The notes: generated by a model not told the origin, from the sequence alone. Shown: positions 7,211-16,886, numbered from the stretch's first letter. The stretch: DNA of 64,000 nucleotides from Formosa sp. Hel1_31_208 (GCF_900104785.1 NZ_LT629733.1:280501-344500); one strand, 5' to 3'. A program made the numbers and translations.

Positions 7211-9619
7211 ATGTTTAAATTGTTTACAAAGGACTTCTGGGAAGTTGTTGCTCGATTAATATTGCGTAACAAAATTGGTATACTCATTGCTATTATTTTG
7301 GCGACTGTATTCTTTAGTTCCCAATGGAAGCATATGCGTTTCACCTACACAGAAGCCAACTTGTTACCAGATGATCATGAGGTTAATGTTACCTACAATG
7401 AATTTCTAAATATTTTCGGAGAAGAAGGCAATCTTATTGTTATTGGTGTAAAAGACTCAACACTATTCACCGTTGAAAAACTTAACGCTTGGAATCAACT
7501 TTCGGAAGATTTCAAAACTTATGACGAAGTTGAAACCGTAGTATCTATAAATGATCTTCAGAAATTAATTAAAAACAAAAAAGAAGAGCGTTTTGATTTA
7601 GTACCATTTATTGAAGATTCTATTACATCTATCGCACAAATTGATAAACTCCAAGAAGAACTGTTTAAGCAGTACCCATTCTATGATAATTTCTTATTCA
7701 ATACCGAAACAAGAACCATAAGAACAGCCATCTATCTCAAAAAAGAGATCGTCAACACACCGGTAAGAAAAGATTTCATCATGGAAACCCTTGATGAAAA
7801 AATCAAAAATTTTGAATTAGCCAACGATTTGGATGTTCGAGTGTCAGGAATGCCATACATCCGTACTCTGAATTCTCAAAACATTGTTGACGAAATTGGT
7901 CTATTTATTGGACTGGCATTGGGTGTCACATCGCTCATTTTCTTTCTGTTCTTCAGGTCGTTCAGAGCCACTATTATTTCACTTATCGTGGTATGTGTAG
8001 GGGTGATGTGGACCTTTGGTATATTAGGACTATTAAATTATGAAATCACAGTCTTAACAGCTTTAATTCCACCACTAATTATCGTCATTGGTATTCCAAA
8101 TTGTATTTTCCTTATCAATAAATACCAGCATGAGGTGAAACTTCATGGTAATAAGGTTAAGTCATTACAACGTGTAATTACTAAAGTTGGTAATGCTACC
8201 TTAATGACTAACGTCACCACAGCTTCTGGTTTTGCAACCTTTATTTTAACTGAAAGCAAGCTCCTAAAGGAATTTGGTATTGTCGCCTCACTGAGTATTC
8301 TGGCTATTTTTGTACTGTGCTTGTTTGTTATTCCTATCATCTATACATTCTTACCTTATCCTAAAGACCGTCACCTGGAGCATTTGAATAAGCGCTGGAT
8401 TGGTGGTTTTGTTAATTGGATTGAGCGCATGGTAAAAGAGAAGAAAATTGCCATTTACCTGACCTCACTCATTCTCATTATTGTGAGTATCATTGGAATA
8501 TATAAAATAGAAATCTCTGGATCGCTCATTGAAGATATGCCAAAAGAAGAAGCATTTTTTAAGGATATCCGTTTCTTTGAAGAAGAGTTTAAAGGGATTA
8601 TGCCTTTAGAAATAATGGTAGATACCAAGCGTAAAAAAGGGGTTATGAAATTAAGCACTCTAAAAAAAATGGAGGAGCTTGAAAATCTAATAGACGAAAC
8701 ACCAGAATTATCACGTCCGATTTCCGTTGTGAGTTTAGTTAAATACAGTAAACAGGCCTACTACAACGGTAATCCAAAATATTATCAATTACCCACAAGT
8801 CAAGAAAATGGTTTCATTTTATCATACGCAAAAAACTCATCTTCAAAAGTAGATTTGCTTCAAAATTTTGTGGATAGTACTGGACAATATGCCCGGATAA
8901 CTACCTTTATGAAAGATATCGGCACAGATAAAATGGAGCGCATCGAAGAAGACCTTCAAAATAAAATTAATAAAGTCTTCCAGCCTGAAGATCGTTATAA
9001 TGTGACGATGACTGGAAAAGCTTTAGTATTTCAAAAAGGGACAAAATATCTGGTTAAAAACTTAGCTATTTCTCTATCCTTAGCGATTTTTCTCATTTCC
9101 CTATTCATGGCTTATATGTTTAGATCGTTCAGAATGATTATCGTCTCTCTTATCCCCAACCTGCTTCCACTGTTGATTACTGCAGGATTGATGGGCTATT
9201 TAGGTGTTCCTATTAAACCTTCTACGATTTTAGTATTTAGTATTGCTTTCGGAATTTCGGTAGATGATACCATTCATTTCTTAGCCAAATACAGACAAGA
9301 ATTACAGGCTAACCATTGGAAGATTCGTAAATCAGTATATGCCGCATTGCGCGAAACCGGTGTTAGCATGTTCTACACATCCATTGTATTATTCTTTGGC
9401 TTTATTGTATTTACAACCTCAAGCTTTGGTGGAACTGTTGCTTTAGGAGCCTTAGTTTCGGCAACCTTATTATTTGCAATGCTCTCAAATCTATTATTGC
9501 TTCCTTCGCTGCTGCTATCATTAGAACGCAGCATTGCGAATAAGGAAGTGATGCGAGAACCATCTATTAATATTATTCCAGAGGAAGATGATATTTCCGA
9601 AGAAAACATAAATTCATAA
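7211..9619 (+). CDS. MMPL/RND-superfamily exporter
   Basis: 802 aa inner-membrane protein with two repeats: a single N-terminal helix (about 24-38), a soluble domain, five helices (about 225-390), then the same arrangement again (about 415-435, soluble domain, 625-780), the 12-helix RND fold. In the second repeat AFGISVDDTIHF carries paired aspartates that fit the proton-relay position; the first repeat has LIIVIGIPNCIFLIN at that place instead. Family members export lipids, hopanoids or other hydrophobic compounds. No membrane-fusion or TolC partner is adjacent, so it probably does not form an AcrAB-TolC type pump. Substrate cannot be told from sequence. Confidence 0.85.
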   Translation: MFKLFTKDFWEVVARLILRNKIGILIAIILATVFFSSQWKHMRFTYTEANLLPDDHEVNVTYNEFLNIFGEEGNLIVIGVKDSTLFTVEKLNAWNQLSEDFKTYDEVETVVSINDLQKLIKNKKEERFDLVPFIEDSITSIAQIDKLQEELFKQYPFYDNFLFNTETRTIRTAIYLKKEIVNTPVRKDFIMETLDEKIKNFELANDLDVRVSGMPYIRTLNSQNIVDEIGLFIGLALGVTSLIFFLFFRSFRATIISLIVVCVGVMWTFGILGLLNYEITVLTALIPPLIIVIGIPNCIFLINKYQHEVKLHGNKVKSLQRVITKVGNATLMTNVTTASGFATFILTESKLLKEFGIVASLSILAIFVLCLFVIPIIYTFLPYPKDRHLEHLNKRWIGGFVNWIERMVKEKKIAIYLTSLILIIVSIIGIYKIEISGSLIEDMPKEEAFFKDIRFFEEEFKGIMPLEIMVDTKRKKGVMKLSTLKKMEELENLIDETPELSRPISVVSLVKYSKQAYYNGNPKYYQLPTSQENGFILSYAKNSSSKVDLLQNFVDSTGQYARITTFMKDIGTDKMERIEEDLQNKINKVFQPEDRYNVTMTGKALVFQKGTKYLVKNLAISLSLAIFLISLFMAYMFRSFRMIIVSLIPNLLPLLITAGLMGYLGVPIKPSTILVFSIAFGISVDDTIHFLAKYRQELQANHWKIRKSVYAALRETGVSMFYTSIVLFFGFIVFTTSSFGGTVALGALVSATLLFAMLSNLLLLPSLLLSLERSIANKEVMREPSINIIPEEDDISEENINS

Positions 9620-9624
9620 ACATT

Positions 9625-9632
9625 TATATTTG
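9625..9632 (+). promoter_or_regulatory. -7 box of asnS
   Basis: TATATTTG, exact TAnnTTTG match, 17 nt before the start codon of asnS. Confidence 0.5.
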
Positions 9633-9649
9633 CATAAAATTTCAAAATA

Positions 9650-11080
9650 ATGAGCTATACAGTTTCACAATTATTAACACAAGACATTACCTTTCAACCT
9701 ATTGAAATTAAAGGTTGGGTAAGAACATTTAGAGCCAATCGTTTTATTGCCTTAAATGACGGTTCTACCATACATAATATACAGTGTGTTGTTGATTTTG
9801 AAAATACAGACGAAGATCTTTTGAAGCGCATTAACACTGGCGCTGCAATTCATATAAAAGGTGAATTAGTTGAAAGTCAAGGTAAAGGACAAAAGGTAGA
9901 AATACAGGTGATGTCAATTGAAATCTTAGGAGATTCTCATCCTGATGAGTACCCTATTCAACCCAAAAAACACTCCCTTGAGTTCTTGAGAGAAAATGCA
10001 CACTTACGCACCAGAACAAATACATTTAGTGCTGTGATGCGTTTGCGTTCATCATTATCATTTGCCGTTCACAAATATTTTAATGATAATGGATTCTATC
10101 ATATGCATACACCTATCATCACAGGAAGTGATGCTGAAGGTGCAGGCGAAATGTTTAGAGTAAGTGCCTTAGATGCCAAGAATCCACCTTTAGATGAAAA
10201 CGGAAATGTGAACTATAAAGAAGATTTCTTCGGAAAAGAAACTAACCTTACCGTTTCTGGTCAGTTAGAAGCCGAAACCTACGCCATGTCCTTAGGAAAA
10301 GTATATACTTTCGGACCAACATTTAGAGCCGAAAACTCGAATACTTCTCGTCATTTAGCAGAATTCTGGATGATTGAACCTGAAGTCGCATTTATGGACT
10401 TGGCAGGCAATATGGATCTTGCTGAAGACTTTATGAAATCAGTACTTGGTTATGTCTTAGAACATAATCAAGAGGACTTAGAATTCTTAGAAAAACGTTT
10501 GCTTGATGAAGAAAAAACAAAACCTCAAGCCGAACGTTCAGAAATGAGTTTAATTGAAAAAATCAAATTTGTTGTAGACAATAATTTCAAGCGTGTGAGC
10601 TATACAGAAGCAATTGACATCCTAAAGAAATCTAAGCCAAATAAGAAAAAGAAATTTAACTACATCATTGAAGAATGGGGCGCAGATCTTCAAAGTGAAC
10701 ACGAACGTTTTCTTGTAGAAAAACATTTCAAATGTCCAGTTATCTTATTTGATTATCCAGCAAATATCAAAGCGTTTTATATGCGTTTAAATGAAGATGG
10801 AAAAACAGTTCGTGCTATGGATATTTTATTTCCAGGCATTGGAGAAATGGTTGGAGGATCTCAGCGTGAAGAACGTTTAGAGGTGCTTAAAGAAAAAATG
10901 AAAGCACTAGATATCGATGAAAAAGAATTATGGTGGTATTTAGATCTTAGAAAATATGGAACTGCAGTGCATTCAGGATTCGGATTAGGGTTTGAACGAT
11001 TAGTAATGTTCGCCACAGGAATGGGCAATATTAGAGATACGATTCCTTTTCCAAGAACACCACAAAATGCAGAATTTTAA
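9650..11080 (+). CDS. asnS: Asparagine--tRNA ligase
   Basis: Class II aminoacyl-tRNA synthetase charging tRNA-Asn, 476 aa. N-terminal OB-fold (about 1-105, KGWVRTFRANRFIALNDGS), then the catalytic domain with FRAENSNTSRHLAEFWMIEPE (motif 2 region) and SGFGLGFERLVMFATGMGNIRDTIPFPR (motif 3). The last block separates AsnRS from AspRS; aspS is found separately at 38387. Single gene with its own promoter and terminator. Confidence 0.96.
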   Translation: MSYTVSQLLTQDITFQPIEIKGWVRTFRANRFIALNDGSTIHNIQCVVDFENTDEDLLKRINTGAAIHIKGELVESQGKGQKVEIQVMSIEILGDSHPDEYPIQPKKHSLEFLRENAHLRTRTNTFSAVMRLRSSLSFAVHKYFNDNGFYHMHTPIITGSDAEGAGEMFRVSALDAKNPPLDENGNVNYKEDFFGKETNLTVSGQLEAETYAMSLGKVYTFGPTFRAENSNTSRHLAEFWMIEPEVAFMDLAGNMDLAEDFMKSVLGYVLEHNQEDLEFLEKRLLDEEKTKPQAERSEMSLIEKIKFVVDNNFKRVSYTEAIDILKKSKPNKKKKFNYIIEEWGADLQSEHERFLVEKHFKCPVILFDYPANIKAFYMRLNEDGKTVRAMDILFPGIGEMVGGSQREERLEVLKEKMKALDIDEKELWWYLDLRKYGTAVHSGFGLGFERLVMFATGMGNIRDTIPFPRTPQNAEF

Positions 11081-11090
11081 ATAAGTAAAC

Positions 11091-11122
11091 AACCTGTTGG
11101 TTAAAAACCAGCAGGTTTTTTT
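11091..11122 (+). terminator. Terminator of asnS
   Basis: AACCTGTTGGTT pairs with AACCAGCAGGTT (one G-T pair), followed by a T-run. Confidence 0.85.
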
Positions 11123-11251
11123 AATTTTATAAATAGAATCATTACAAATAGAAAAAATCATCTTTGTTGGAATAATTCTTGTAGATTTATATCAATTATT
11201 TTATTATTCACAACAAACATTCATTAGCATAAACGATTAGGCTAATATTAT

Positions 11252-12718
11252 ATGGCTTTAAAACAATACTTACAGTTTAAACTATCACAAAAGTTGTCAC
11301 CGCAACAAATCCAGCTCATGAAGTTGATTCAGTTGCCGACCCAAGCTTTTGAGCAACGTATCAAACAAGAGTTAGAAGAAAATCCAGCTTTAGATACGGG
11401 AAAGGAAACTTCTGATGAAGACAAGTATGATGATGAATTTGACAACTCTGCAGATGAGTATGATGATAATGAAACTATCAATACAGACGATATCAATATT
11501 GATGAATATCTTAGTGATGATGACGTCCCAGAATACCGTACGCAAGCCAATAATTACAGTGCAGATGATGAAGAAAAGAGTGTGCCTTATGCAGCAGGAA
11601 CATCATTTACACAACACTTAAGAAATCAGTTAAATACCTTCAGACTTGATGAAGAGGAGTATGAAATAGCTGAGTTCTTGGTAGGCAGCGTGGATGAGAG
11701 CGGCTACATACGTCGGTTAATCAGTGACATCTTAGATGACCTGGCTTTTACACAAAACGTCTTTACTACAGAAGAAAAAATTGAGCAAGTGCTTCATGTA
11801 GTGCACCAACTTGATCCCGCGGGTGTTGGTGCTCGGAATCTCCAAGAGTGTTTAAGTATTCAATTACACCGAAAAGAAAAAACTCCAGACGTTGAATTAG
11901 CTATTGATATCATAGATAAGGCTTTTGATCAGTTCACAAAAAAACATTACCAAAAGCTTCTCCAAAAATTTGATATTACTGAAGTTCAACTCAGAGATGC
12001 TATAGAAGAAATAGAGCGCCTCAACCCAAAACCGGGAGGATCGTATGCTGGAAACAACCGTATGGTTGAGCATGTGGTTCCTGATTTTGCAATTAAAATT
12101 GTAGATGGTGAATTAGAACTGACTTTGAATGGCAGAAATGCTCCAGAGCTTCATGTATCGCGCGAATATAGCAATATGATGAAAGGCTATAAAGCATCTA
12201 AGGACAAAAGTAGGTCTCAAAAAGATGCTGTGATGTTTATCAAACAAAAGTTAGATGCTGCCAAATGGTTTATAGAAGCCATTAAACAGCGTCAACAGAC
12301 CCTTTTTGTCACCATGAGTGCCATTATGCAGTATCAAAAAGAATACTTCCTTACAGGGGACGAGCGCAAGCTGAAACCAATGATTTTAAAAGATATTGCC
12401 GATGAGATTAACATGGATGTGTCTACTGTGTCTCGTGTGGCTAATAGTAAATATGTAGATACACCTTATGGCACAAAATTAATAAAAGAATTCTTTAGTG
12501 AATCTATGACCAACGATCAAGGTGAAGAAGTGTCTACGAGAGAAATAAAGAAAATTTTAGAAACAGTTATTGAAGACGAGGATAAGAAAAAACCGCTTAC
12601 CGACGAAAAACTAGCTACGATTCTTAAAGAAAAAGGCTATCCTATTGCACGTCGTACCGTTGCAAAATATCGTGAGCAGTTAGATATTCCTGTGGCACGA
12701 TTGCGTAAGAAAATTTAA
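11252..12718 (+). CDS. rpoN: RNA polymerase sigma-54 factor
   Basis: Alternative sigma factor for -24/-12 promoters, which needs an AAA+ enhancer-binding protein. 488 aa. Region I is Gln/Leu-rich (LKQYLQFKLSQKLSPQQIQLMKLIQLP), followed by an acidic region II (about 48-95), the core-binding domain (LDPAGVGARNLQECLSIQL), a helix-turn-helix (MDVSTVSRVANSKYV) and the C-terminal RpoN box ARRTVAKYRE. All domains are intact. Its stop overlaps the start of the next gene by one base. No enhancer-binding protein gene lies in the window. Confidence 0.97.
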   Translation: MALKQYLQFKLSQKLSPQQIQLMKLIQLPTQAFEQRIKQELEENPALDTGKETSDEDKYDDEFDNSADEYDDNETINTDDINIDEYLSDDDVPEYRTQANNYSADDEEKSVPYAAGTSFTQHLRNQLNTFRLDEEEYEIAEFLVGSVDESGYIRRLISDILDDLAFTQNVFTTEEKIEQVLHVVHQLDPAGVGARNLQECLSIQLHRKEKTPDVELAIDIIDKAFDQFTKKHYQKLLQKFDITEVQLRDAIEEIERLNPKPGGSYAGNNRMVEHVVPDFAIKIVDGELELTLNGRNAPELHVSREYSNMMKGYKASKDKSRSQKDAVMFIKQKLDAAKWFIEAIKQRQQTLFVTMSAIMQYQKEYFLTGDERKLKPMILKDIADEINMDVSTVSRVANSKYVDTPYGTKLIKEFFSESMTNDQGEEVSTREIKKILETVIEDEDKKKPLTDEKLATILKEKGYPIARRTVAKYREQLDIPVARLRKKI

Positions 12719-13323
12719 TGAACCGTATCCTGAAAAGCATATCTTATATTTTTCACCCCTTGTTAATGCCATTGCTAGGTGTGGTATTCTATTTTTCCAA
12801 AACACCTCGATTTATTCCGGAACCTTTAATGAAGGCAAAATTGTTCTCGGTAACCATTCTTACTGTAATCCTACCAATTCTATTATTTTACCTTTTGAAA
12901 ACGATCAATAAAGTACAATCTATTCATTTGGAATCTGTTCATGAACGTCGAATTCCATTAATTATAAATTCCTTTATAATCCTTTTAATCTTAATTCGTG
13001 TTTTACCGATTGACGAAATTACTGAGCTCTACTTTTTCTTTATAGGTATTTTAATATCTACAATTACGTGTTTTGTTTTAGCTATTGTAAAATTTAAAGC
13101 AAGTATACATATGATTGCTTCTGCTGGATTTTTTATGTTTGCCGTTGCTCTTGCCATTCATTTTAAAATCAATATCAATGGAACCATTGCGCTAATGTGT
13201 ATCATTCTTGGTGCTATTGCAACATCACGGTTACATCTTAAAGCGCATTCACCAATAGAATTACTTGTTGGCTTCTTTGTAGGGCTATTGCCGCAACTTA
13301 TATTATTAAACTATTGGATGTAA
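12718..13323 (+). CDS. Divergent PAP2-superfamily integral membrane protein
   Basis: 201 aa with about six hydrophobic helices. Near the end is SR-x5-H-x3-E (SRLHLKAHSPIE), which resembles PAP2 phosphatase motif 3 (SR-x5-H-x3-D) with Glu in place of Asp. A histidine in KASIHMIASAG sits where motif 2 (PSGH) would be, and HERRIP could correspond to motif 1. Activity as a lipid phosphatase is therefore possible but not shown. ATG overlaps the rpoN stop codon by one base, so the two are translationally coupled; this neighbour order is an operon feature and does not prove a shared job. Confidence 0.6.
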   Translation: MNRILKSISYIFHPLLMPLLGVVFYFSKTPRFIPEPLMKAKLFSVTILTVILPILLFYLLKTINKVQSIHLESVHERRIPLIINSFIILLILIRVLPIDEITELYFFFIGILISTITCFVLAIVKFKASIHMIASAGFFMFAVALAIHFKININGTIALMCIILGAIATSRLHLKAHSPIELLVGFFVGLLPQLILLNYWM

Positions 13324-13325
13324 GT

Positions 13326-14039
13326 TTATAGGATGTAAAAAATTAGTCCTATTTTAAATGCAGTCATATCAACTATTTCTCCTGAGTCTGTTAATTTAGT
13401 GTCATTATCAAAAATAGAATTCAATGCATAATAGAGGTGAAAATTCACATTAGAATACCCTGCACTTAAAGTGAGTCCATATTGAATGGCATTAACATTA
13501 TCAATATTAGATAACTTGATGTCATTTGGAAGTCCTCTAAATTTTGAAGAATTATGAACTACATATCCCAATTTGATCCCTGTATAAATACGCCAGAAGT
13601 CATATTCGGTGGCCGTTGATGTTCGCCATCTGAATTCAATGGGTATTTCAATCAAATAGGTTGTGAACTTATTTTTACTAAAGGTAACATCACTATTGAT
13701 GAGCTCATAATTTAAAGTATTGTTTTCTTCAGATATTAAAATGTTCTGATTATAAGAGTTAGTAGAGAGTCCGAGACCTATTCCAATGGCTATATTGCGA
13801 CGTTTATTGATGGGCATATCTCTAATGAATCCTATATGAAATCCACTAGAAAACCCACTCTGCGACACATTATTTGGTTTTTTCCCTAAGAGATTATAGG
13901 TCACTGAAGCATAAAATTGATCTTCCCTATATTTGGAATCAACAACGGAATCCTTTTTTACACCTAATTTTTCAGTTTCTTGACCAATTATCGAAGGCAT
14001 ACAAAACAAAACCAATATAATAAATAGCAGTTGCTTCAT
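13326..14039 (-). CDS. PorT-family outer-membrane beta-barrel protein
   Basis: 237 aa from the ATG at 14039: signal peptide MKQLLFIILVLFCMPSIIGQ, then a small barrel (GFSSGFHIGFIRDMPINKRRNIAIGIGLGL, LIEIPIEFRWRTS, IQYGLTLSAGYS) typical of the PorT family, some members of which are needed for type IX secretion. The open frame continues upstream to 14099, but a -7 promoter box at 14044-14051 lies inside that extension, so the shorter start is chosen. It faces rpoN's partner gene convergently with a 2-bp gap. A role in T9SS is inference from the family. Confidence 0.7.
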   Translation of the reverse strand: MKQLLFIILVLFCMPSIIGQETEKLGVKKDSVVDSKYREDQFYASVTYNLLGKKPNNVSQSGFSSGFHIGFIRDMPINKRRNIAIGIGLGLSTNSYNQNILISEENNTLNYELINSDVTFSKNKFTTYLIEIPIEFRWRTSTATEYDFWRIYTGIKLGYVVHNSSKFRGLPNDIKLSNIDNVNAIQYGLTLSAGYSNVNFHLYYALNSIFDNDTKLTDSGEIVDMTAFKIGLIFYIL

Positions 14040-14043
14040 GTTA

Positions 14044-14051
14044 CAAATATA
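14044..14051 (-). promoter_or_regulatory. -7 box for the PorT-family gene (leaderless geometry)
   Basis: On the minus strand TATATTTG ends only 4 nt before the ATG at 14039, which would place +1 at or next to the start codon. Confidence 0.55.
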
Positions 14052-14088
14052 ACTCAATAGTCCGTAAAAATATTTTAGTGAATGAAAT

Positions 14089-14120
14089 AAAAAAAGCATC
14101 CAGAAATTGGATGCTTTTTT
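14089..14120 (-). terminator. Terminator of the ExbB/ExbD operon
   Basis: AAAAAGCATCC / GGATGCTTTTT stem with T-runs in both directions; on the minus strand it follows the last exbD gene. Confidence 0.85.
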
Positions 14121-14140
14121 ATTAATATAATGTAAAGTGC

Positions 14141-14614
14141 TTAATTATCCATTGCGCTACCTGTTCCAGTAGTATAATTGATTTTTAAAGCATTTGCTTT
14201 TCTTAATTCTTGTTTGATATCTCCTACGATGCCCATATTGGCATCTCTATCTACCTTTAATGACACTGTTAAATAAGGAACTAACTCTTCACGAAGTGCA
14301 AGTCGTTCAGCATTAATAAAAGATTGTATTTCAGAGATTTCTGCAAACTTATCATTGAGTTGTAATCTTGCTTCCGTTCCAAATTTCTCATAACCTCTTG
14401 CCGGTTTTCCAGCATAGATGTAACTAATTGGGTTTTTCTTATCCAACTTTTCAACTTGGTCTGCAAGTGGTAATTTATTTTCAATTAATAAATTGTCTTC
14501 TCTCATTACAGTAACAACCATGAAGAAAAACAACAGCATAAAAACAATATCTGGTAACGATGCTGTATTTACAGCAGGTAATGCATTGTCTTTTTTCTTT
14601 TTAAACTTAGACAT
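14141..14614 (-). CDS. exbD: ExbD/TolR-type biopolymer transport protein (second copy)
   Basis: 157 aa. Short cytoplasmic basic stretch (SKFKKKKD), one transmembrane helix (about 20-38, LPDIVFMLLFFFMVVTVM) containing the conserved Asp needed for proton coupling, and a periplasmic domain. Last gene of a minus-strand operon ExbB-membrane protein-ExbD-ExbD. With ExbB it forms the motor that transmits proton-motive force to TonB-type proteins. The region around residues 60-80 (YAGKPARGYEKFGTEARLQLND) is not part of the minimal ExbD fold. Confidence 0.88.
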   Translation of the reverse strand: MSKFKKKKDNALPAVNTASLPDIVFMLLFFFMVVTVMREDNLLIENKLPLADQVEKLDKKNPISYIYAGKPARGYEKFGTEARLQLNDKFAEISEIQSFINAERLALREELVPYLTVSLKVDRDANMGIVGDIKQELRKANALKINYTTGTGSAMDN

Positions 14615-14633
14615 ATTGTTTGAGTGTTTTTAT

Positions 14634-15239
14634 TTATTGTACTTCTGAGAGCTTTTCTGGATACTCGTTACGGATTTGATCAATAAGCGCTTTCAGTTTC
14701 ACGGTGTTACCGATAAACTTTGGATCTTTATAGTTTTTCTCCATCATGACGAAATCCATTTCTGGAAATCCCCTTTTTGGACCTATATCTAAAGCTCTTC
14801 GGTTACGCAAATCGTTATATGCTGCTACTAGCTCATTCTGAACAGAAATATATGCAGAATAAGAAGTTTCTCTCTCATTCTTTAAAGATATAATCGCTTT
14901 ATCAGGATTATCAGATGATGATGGATTTTTTGCACCGTTACAGTAATTACAAGAACCGTCACCTCCGTTATCTAAAAATTCTATTGCAGCAGCTCTCAAA
15001 TCTTTGAGTTCCATCAGCTCGTCTTCAACTAATAATTGATCTTTACCATTTAAAAGAACGGTAAAAATATTCTTTTGCTTGATCACAACATCTTCGTCAT
15101 TTTCCTCAATAGGAGGAAGCTTACGGTTGATCCCTGAATCTTTAGGGATTGTTGTAGTTACAAGGAAAAATATGAGAAGTAAAAATGCAATATCTGCCAT
15201 AGATCCTGCATTAACTTCTGGTGCTGATCGTTTTGCCAT
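14634..15239 (-). CDS. exbD: ExbD/TolR-type biopolymer transport protein (first copy, with Cys-containing insert)
   Basis: 201 aa. N-terminal MAKRSAPEVNAGSMADIAFLLLIFFLVTTTIP contains the conserved transmembrane Asp (D17). The periplasmic domain is interrupted by an insert of about 45 residues (around 95-140) that includes CNYC, a CxxC pair, plus a Ser/Asn/Asp-rich loop. It lies 19 bp before the second exbD copy. Two unequal ExbD proteins in one operon are common in flavobacteria; the insert suggests a special periplasmic contact. Confidence 0.86.
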   Translation of the reverse strand: MAKRSAPEVNAGSMADIAFLLLIFFLVTTTIPKDSGINRKLPPIEENDEDVVIKQKNIFTVLLNGKDQLLVEDELMELKDLRAAAIEFLDNGGDGSCNYCNGAKNPSSSDNPDKAIISLKNERETSYSAYISVQNELVAAYNDLRNRRALDIGPKRGFPEMDFVMMEKNYKDPKFIGNTVKLKALIDQIRNEYPEKLSEVQ

Positions 15240-15248
15240 AATTAATAT

Positions 15249-15692
15249 TTATTTACTTAGCATTTTCTTCACTCCAAAGAACAACATTAAACCTGCTGCC
15301 ATGAAGATTAAGATATAAAATGCTTTGATTCCTGCTTCAATCAGTTGTGATTGACCTTCAGTTAATATTGAACCGTCGTTTAGCGTTCTTTCTACTCCTG
15401 TCGAAGCGAACCATGCTACTACACAAACAAGAGCAAATACGCCTAATGACAATAATGCCTTTTTAAGCTTCTCTGGACTGCTAACTAAGTTTATTAAACT
15501 AAATACTAATGCAGAAATCGTTGCAATAGCCAGTACGACATAGGCCAAGTTCGCAAAATTACCTAGCACGCCTTGATTTGCTACATCTGCCTCAATTGCC
15601 TCGTCTCCAAGTCTCATGATATTCACTAAGAAGAATACAGCAATTAGACCTATTACTAAAGCAACAATTTTGATTATTTTTTGAATATTCAT
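15249..15692 (-). CDS. Four-helix membrane protein of the ExbB/ExbD operon, function unknown
   Basis: 147 aa with four predicted transmembrane helices (about 6-26, 46-67, 78-96, 122-142) and short loops. No enzyme or transport motif is recognised. It sits between exbB and the first exbD on the same strand with small gaps (27 and 9 bp), so it is expressed with the motor genes and may be an accessory subunit; this is context inference only. Confidence 0.65.
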   Translation of the reverse strand: MNIQKIIKIVALVIGLIAVFFLVNIMRLGDEAIEADVANQGVLGNFANLAYVVLAIATISALVFSLINLVSSPEKLKKALLSLGVFALVCVVAWFASTGVERTLNDGSILTEGQSQLIEAGIKAFYILIFMAAGLMLFFGVKKMLSK

Positions 15693-15719
15693 ATGATGTC
15701 TGATTTAATAATTGGTGTA

Positions 15720-16493
15720 TTATTTCTTATGTCTAACTAATAAATCCATTAGTGAGATTGATGCATCTTCCATATCGTTAACGATGCTATCAATTTTAGA
15801 AATAATATAATTGTAAAATATCTGTAAGATAATAGCAACAATTAGACCAAATACTGTTGTTAATAAAGCTACTTTAATACCTCCCGCTACTAATGAAGGG
15901 TTCATATCACCTGCAGCCTCAATTTTATCAAAGGCATCAATCATACCAAGTACGGTACCCATGAAACCTAACATTGGAGCAAGAGCTATAAACAATGAAA
16001 TCCAAGATACATTCTTCTCTAGTTGTCCCATTTGAACACCACCATAAGCTACAACAGCTTTTTCAGCGGCATCAAGGTCATCGTCTGCTCTATCTAATCC
16101 TTGATAGAAGATAGAAGCAACAGGTCCCTTTGTATTTCTACAAACTTCCTTAGCAGCTTCAATTCCACCTGAATTAAGTGCATCCTCGACATTTTGAGTT
16201 AATTTCTTAGAATTTGTTGTTGCAAGATTTAAATAGATAATTCTTTCAATAGCAATAGCCAATCCCAGAATTAAACACAGCAATACAATTCCCATAAAAA
16301 ATGGACCACCTTCAATAAAACGCTCTTTGACTTCTTGAGTGAAAGATTTGTCAGCTTCAACAGCTGGTTCTTCTTGAAATGATGTTGCAACTGCTGTTGT
16401 TGCAGCTTCTACTGTGTAAGCATTTGTACTTGCATTCACAGTACCGAAAGCCATGATACATGCTATGGCTAAGATAGAAAATAGTCTTTTCAT
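15720..16493 (-). CDS. exbB: MotA/TolQ/ExbB proton channel family protein
   Basis: 257 aa, first gene of the operon. N-terminal signal-like helix (MKRLFSILAIACIMAFGTVNA) and an acidic linker, then three transmembrane helices (about 65-90, 150-175, 200-225). The second and third hold the family signature LAPMLGFMGTVLGMIDAF and GGIKVALLTTVFGLIVAIILQ. The channel energises outer-membrane transport through TonB; the window contains several TonB-dependent receptors but no tonB. A near-consensus -7 box (TATCTTTA) lies at 16528-16535 on the minus strand. Confidence 0.9.
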   Translation of the reverse strand: MKRLFSILAIACIMAFGTVNASTNAYTVEAATTAVATSFQEEPAVEADKSFTQEVKERFIEGGPFFMGIVLLCLILGLAIAIERIIYLNLATTNSKKLTQNVEDALNSGGIEAAKEVCRNTKGPVASIFYQGLDRADDDLDAAEKAVVAYGGVQMGQLEKNVSWISLFIALAPMLGFMGTVLGMIDAFDKIEAAGDMNPSLVAGGIKVALLTTVFGLIVAIILQIFYNYIISKIDSIVNDMEDASISLMDLLVRHKK

Positions 16494-16886
16494 CGTTCTT
16501 GTTCTTAATTTTTATTAGTTAAAGTGTTAAAGATATAAAAAAATTGTAATTAAAAAATAAAAATCCCAATTGAGTCCTGTGGTTTAACGTTGTTTAACTC
16601 AATTTGAATTTTTACCGTGACGAATTTAATTAAAATGTTTTGGATTTCTTGTTTTGGAACAAAAAAAACTTTCAATATCTATCAATAAAAACAACAATAT
16701 TTAATGAGTTTTAGAGCAAAGGCATTCATATTTTTGAACTCAATAGCTATGTTTCAGTTCTTTAAGTGATTTTAGAAAATCAAGAGAATAAGAATCTTAT
16801 ACTAACAGTATTTTTTTAAGAGTGTCTTGCATTGATTTACAACTTCGCTAAATTTGTCGTTATTGGCCTCCATAGATCTCAAATAA
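16494..16886. other. AT-rich gene-free stretch
   Basis: No ORF with coding character and no strong hairpin. It holds the presumed exbB promoter at the left end. From about 16848 (CTAAATTTGT) it shows loose similarity to the segment starting at 16958, the worn left part of the duplicated unit described next. Confidence 0.5.
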
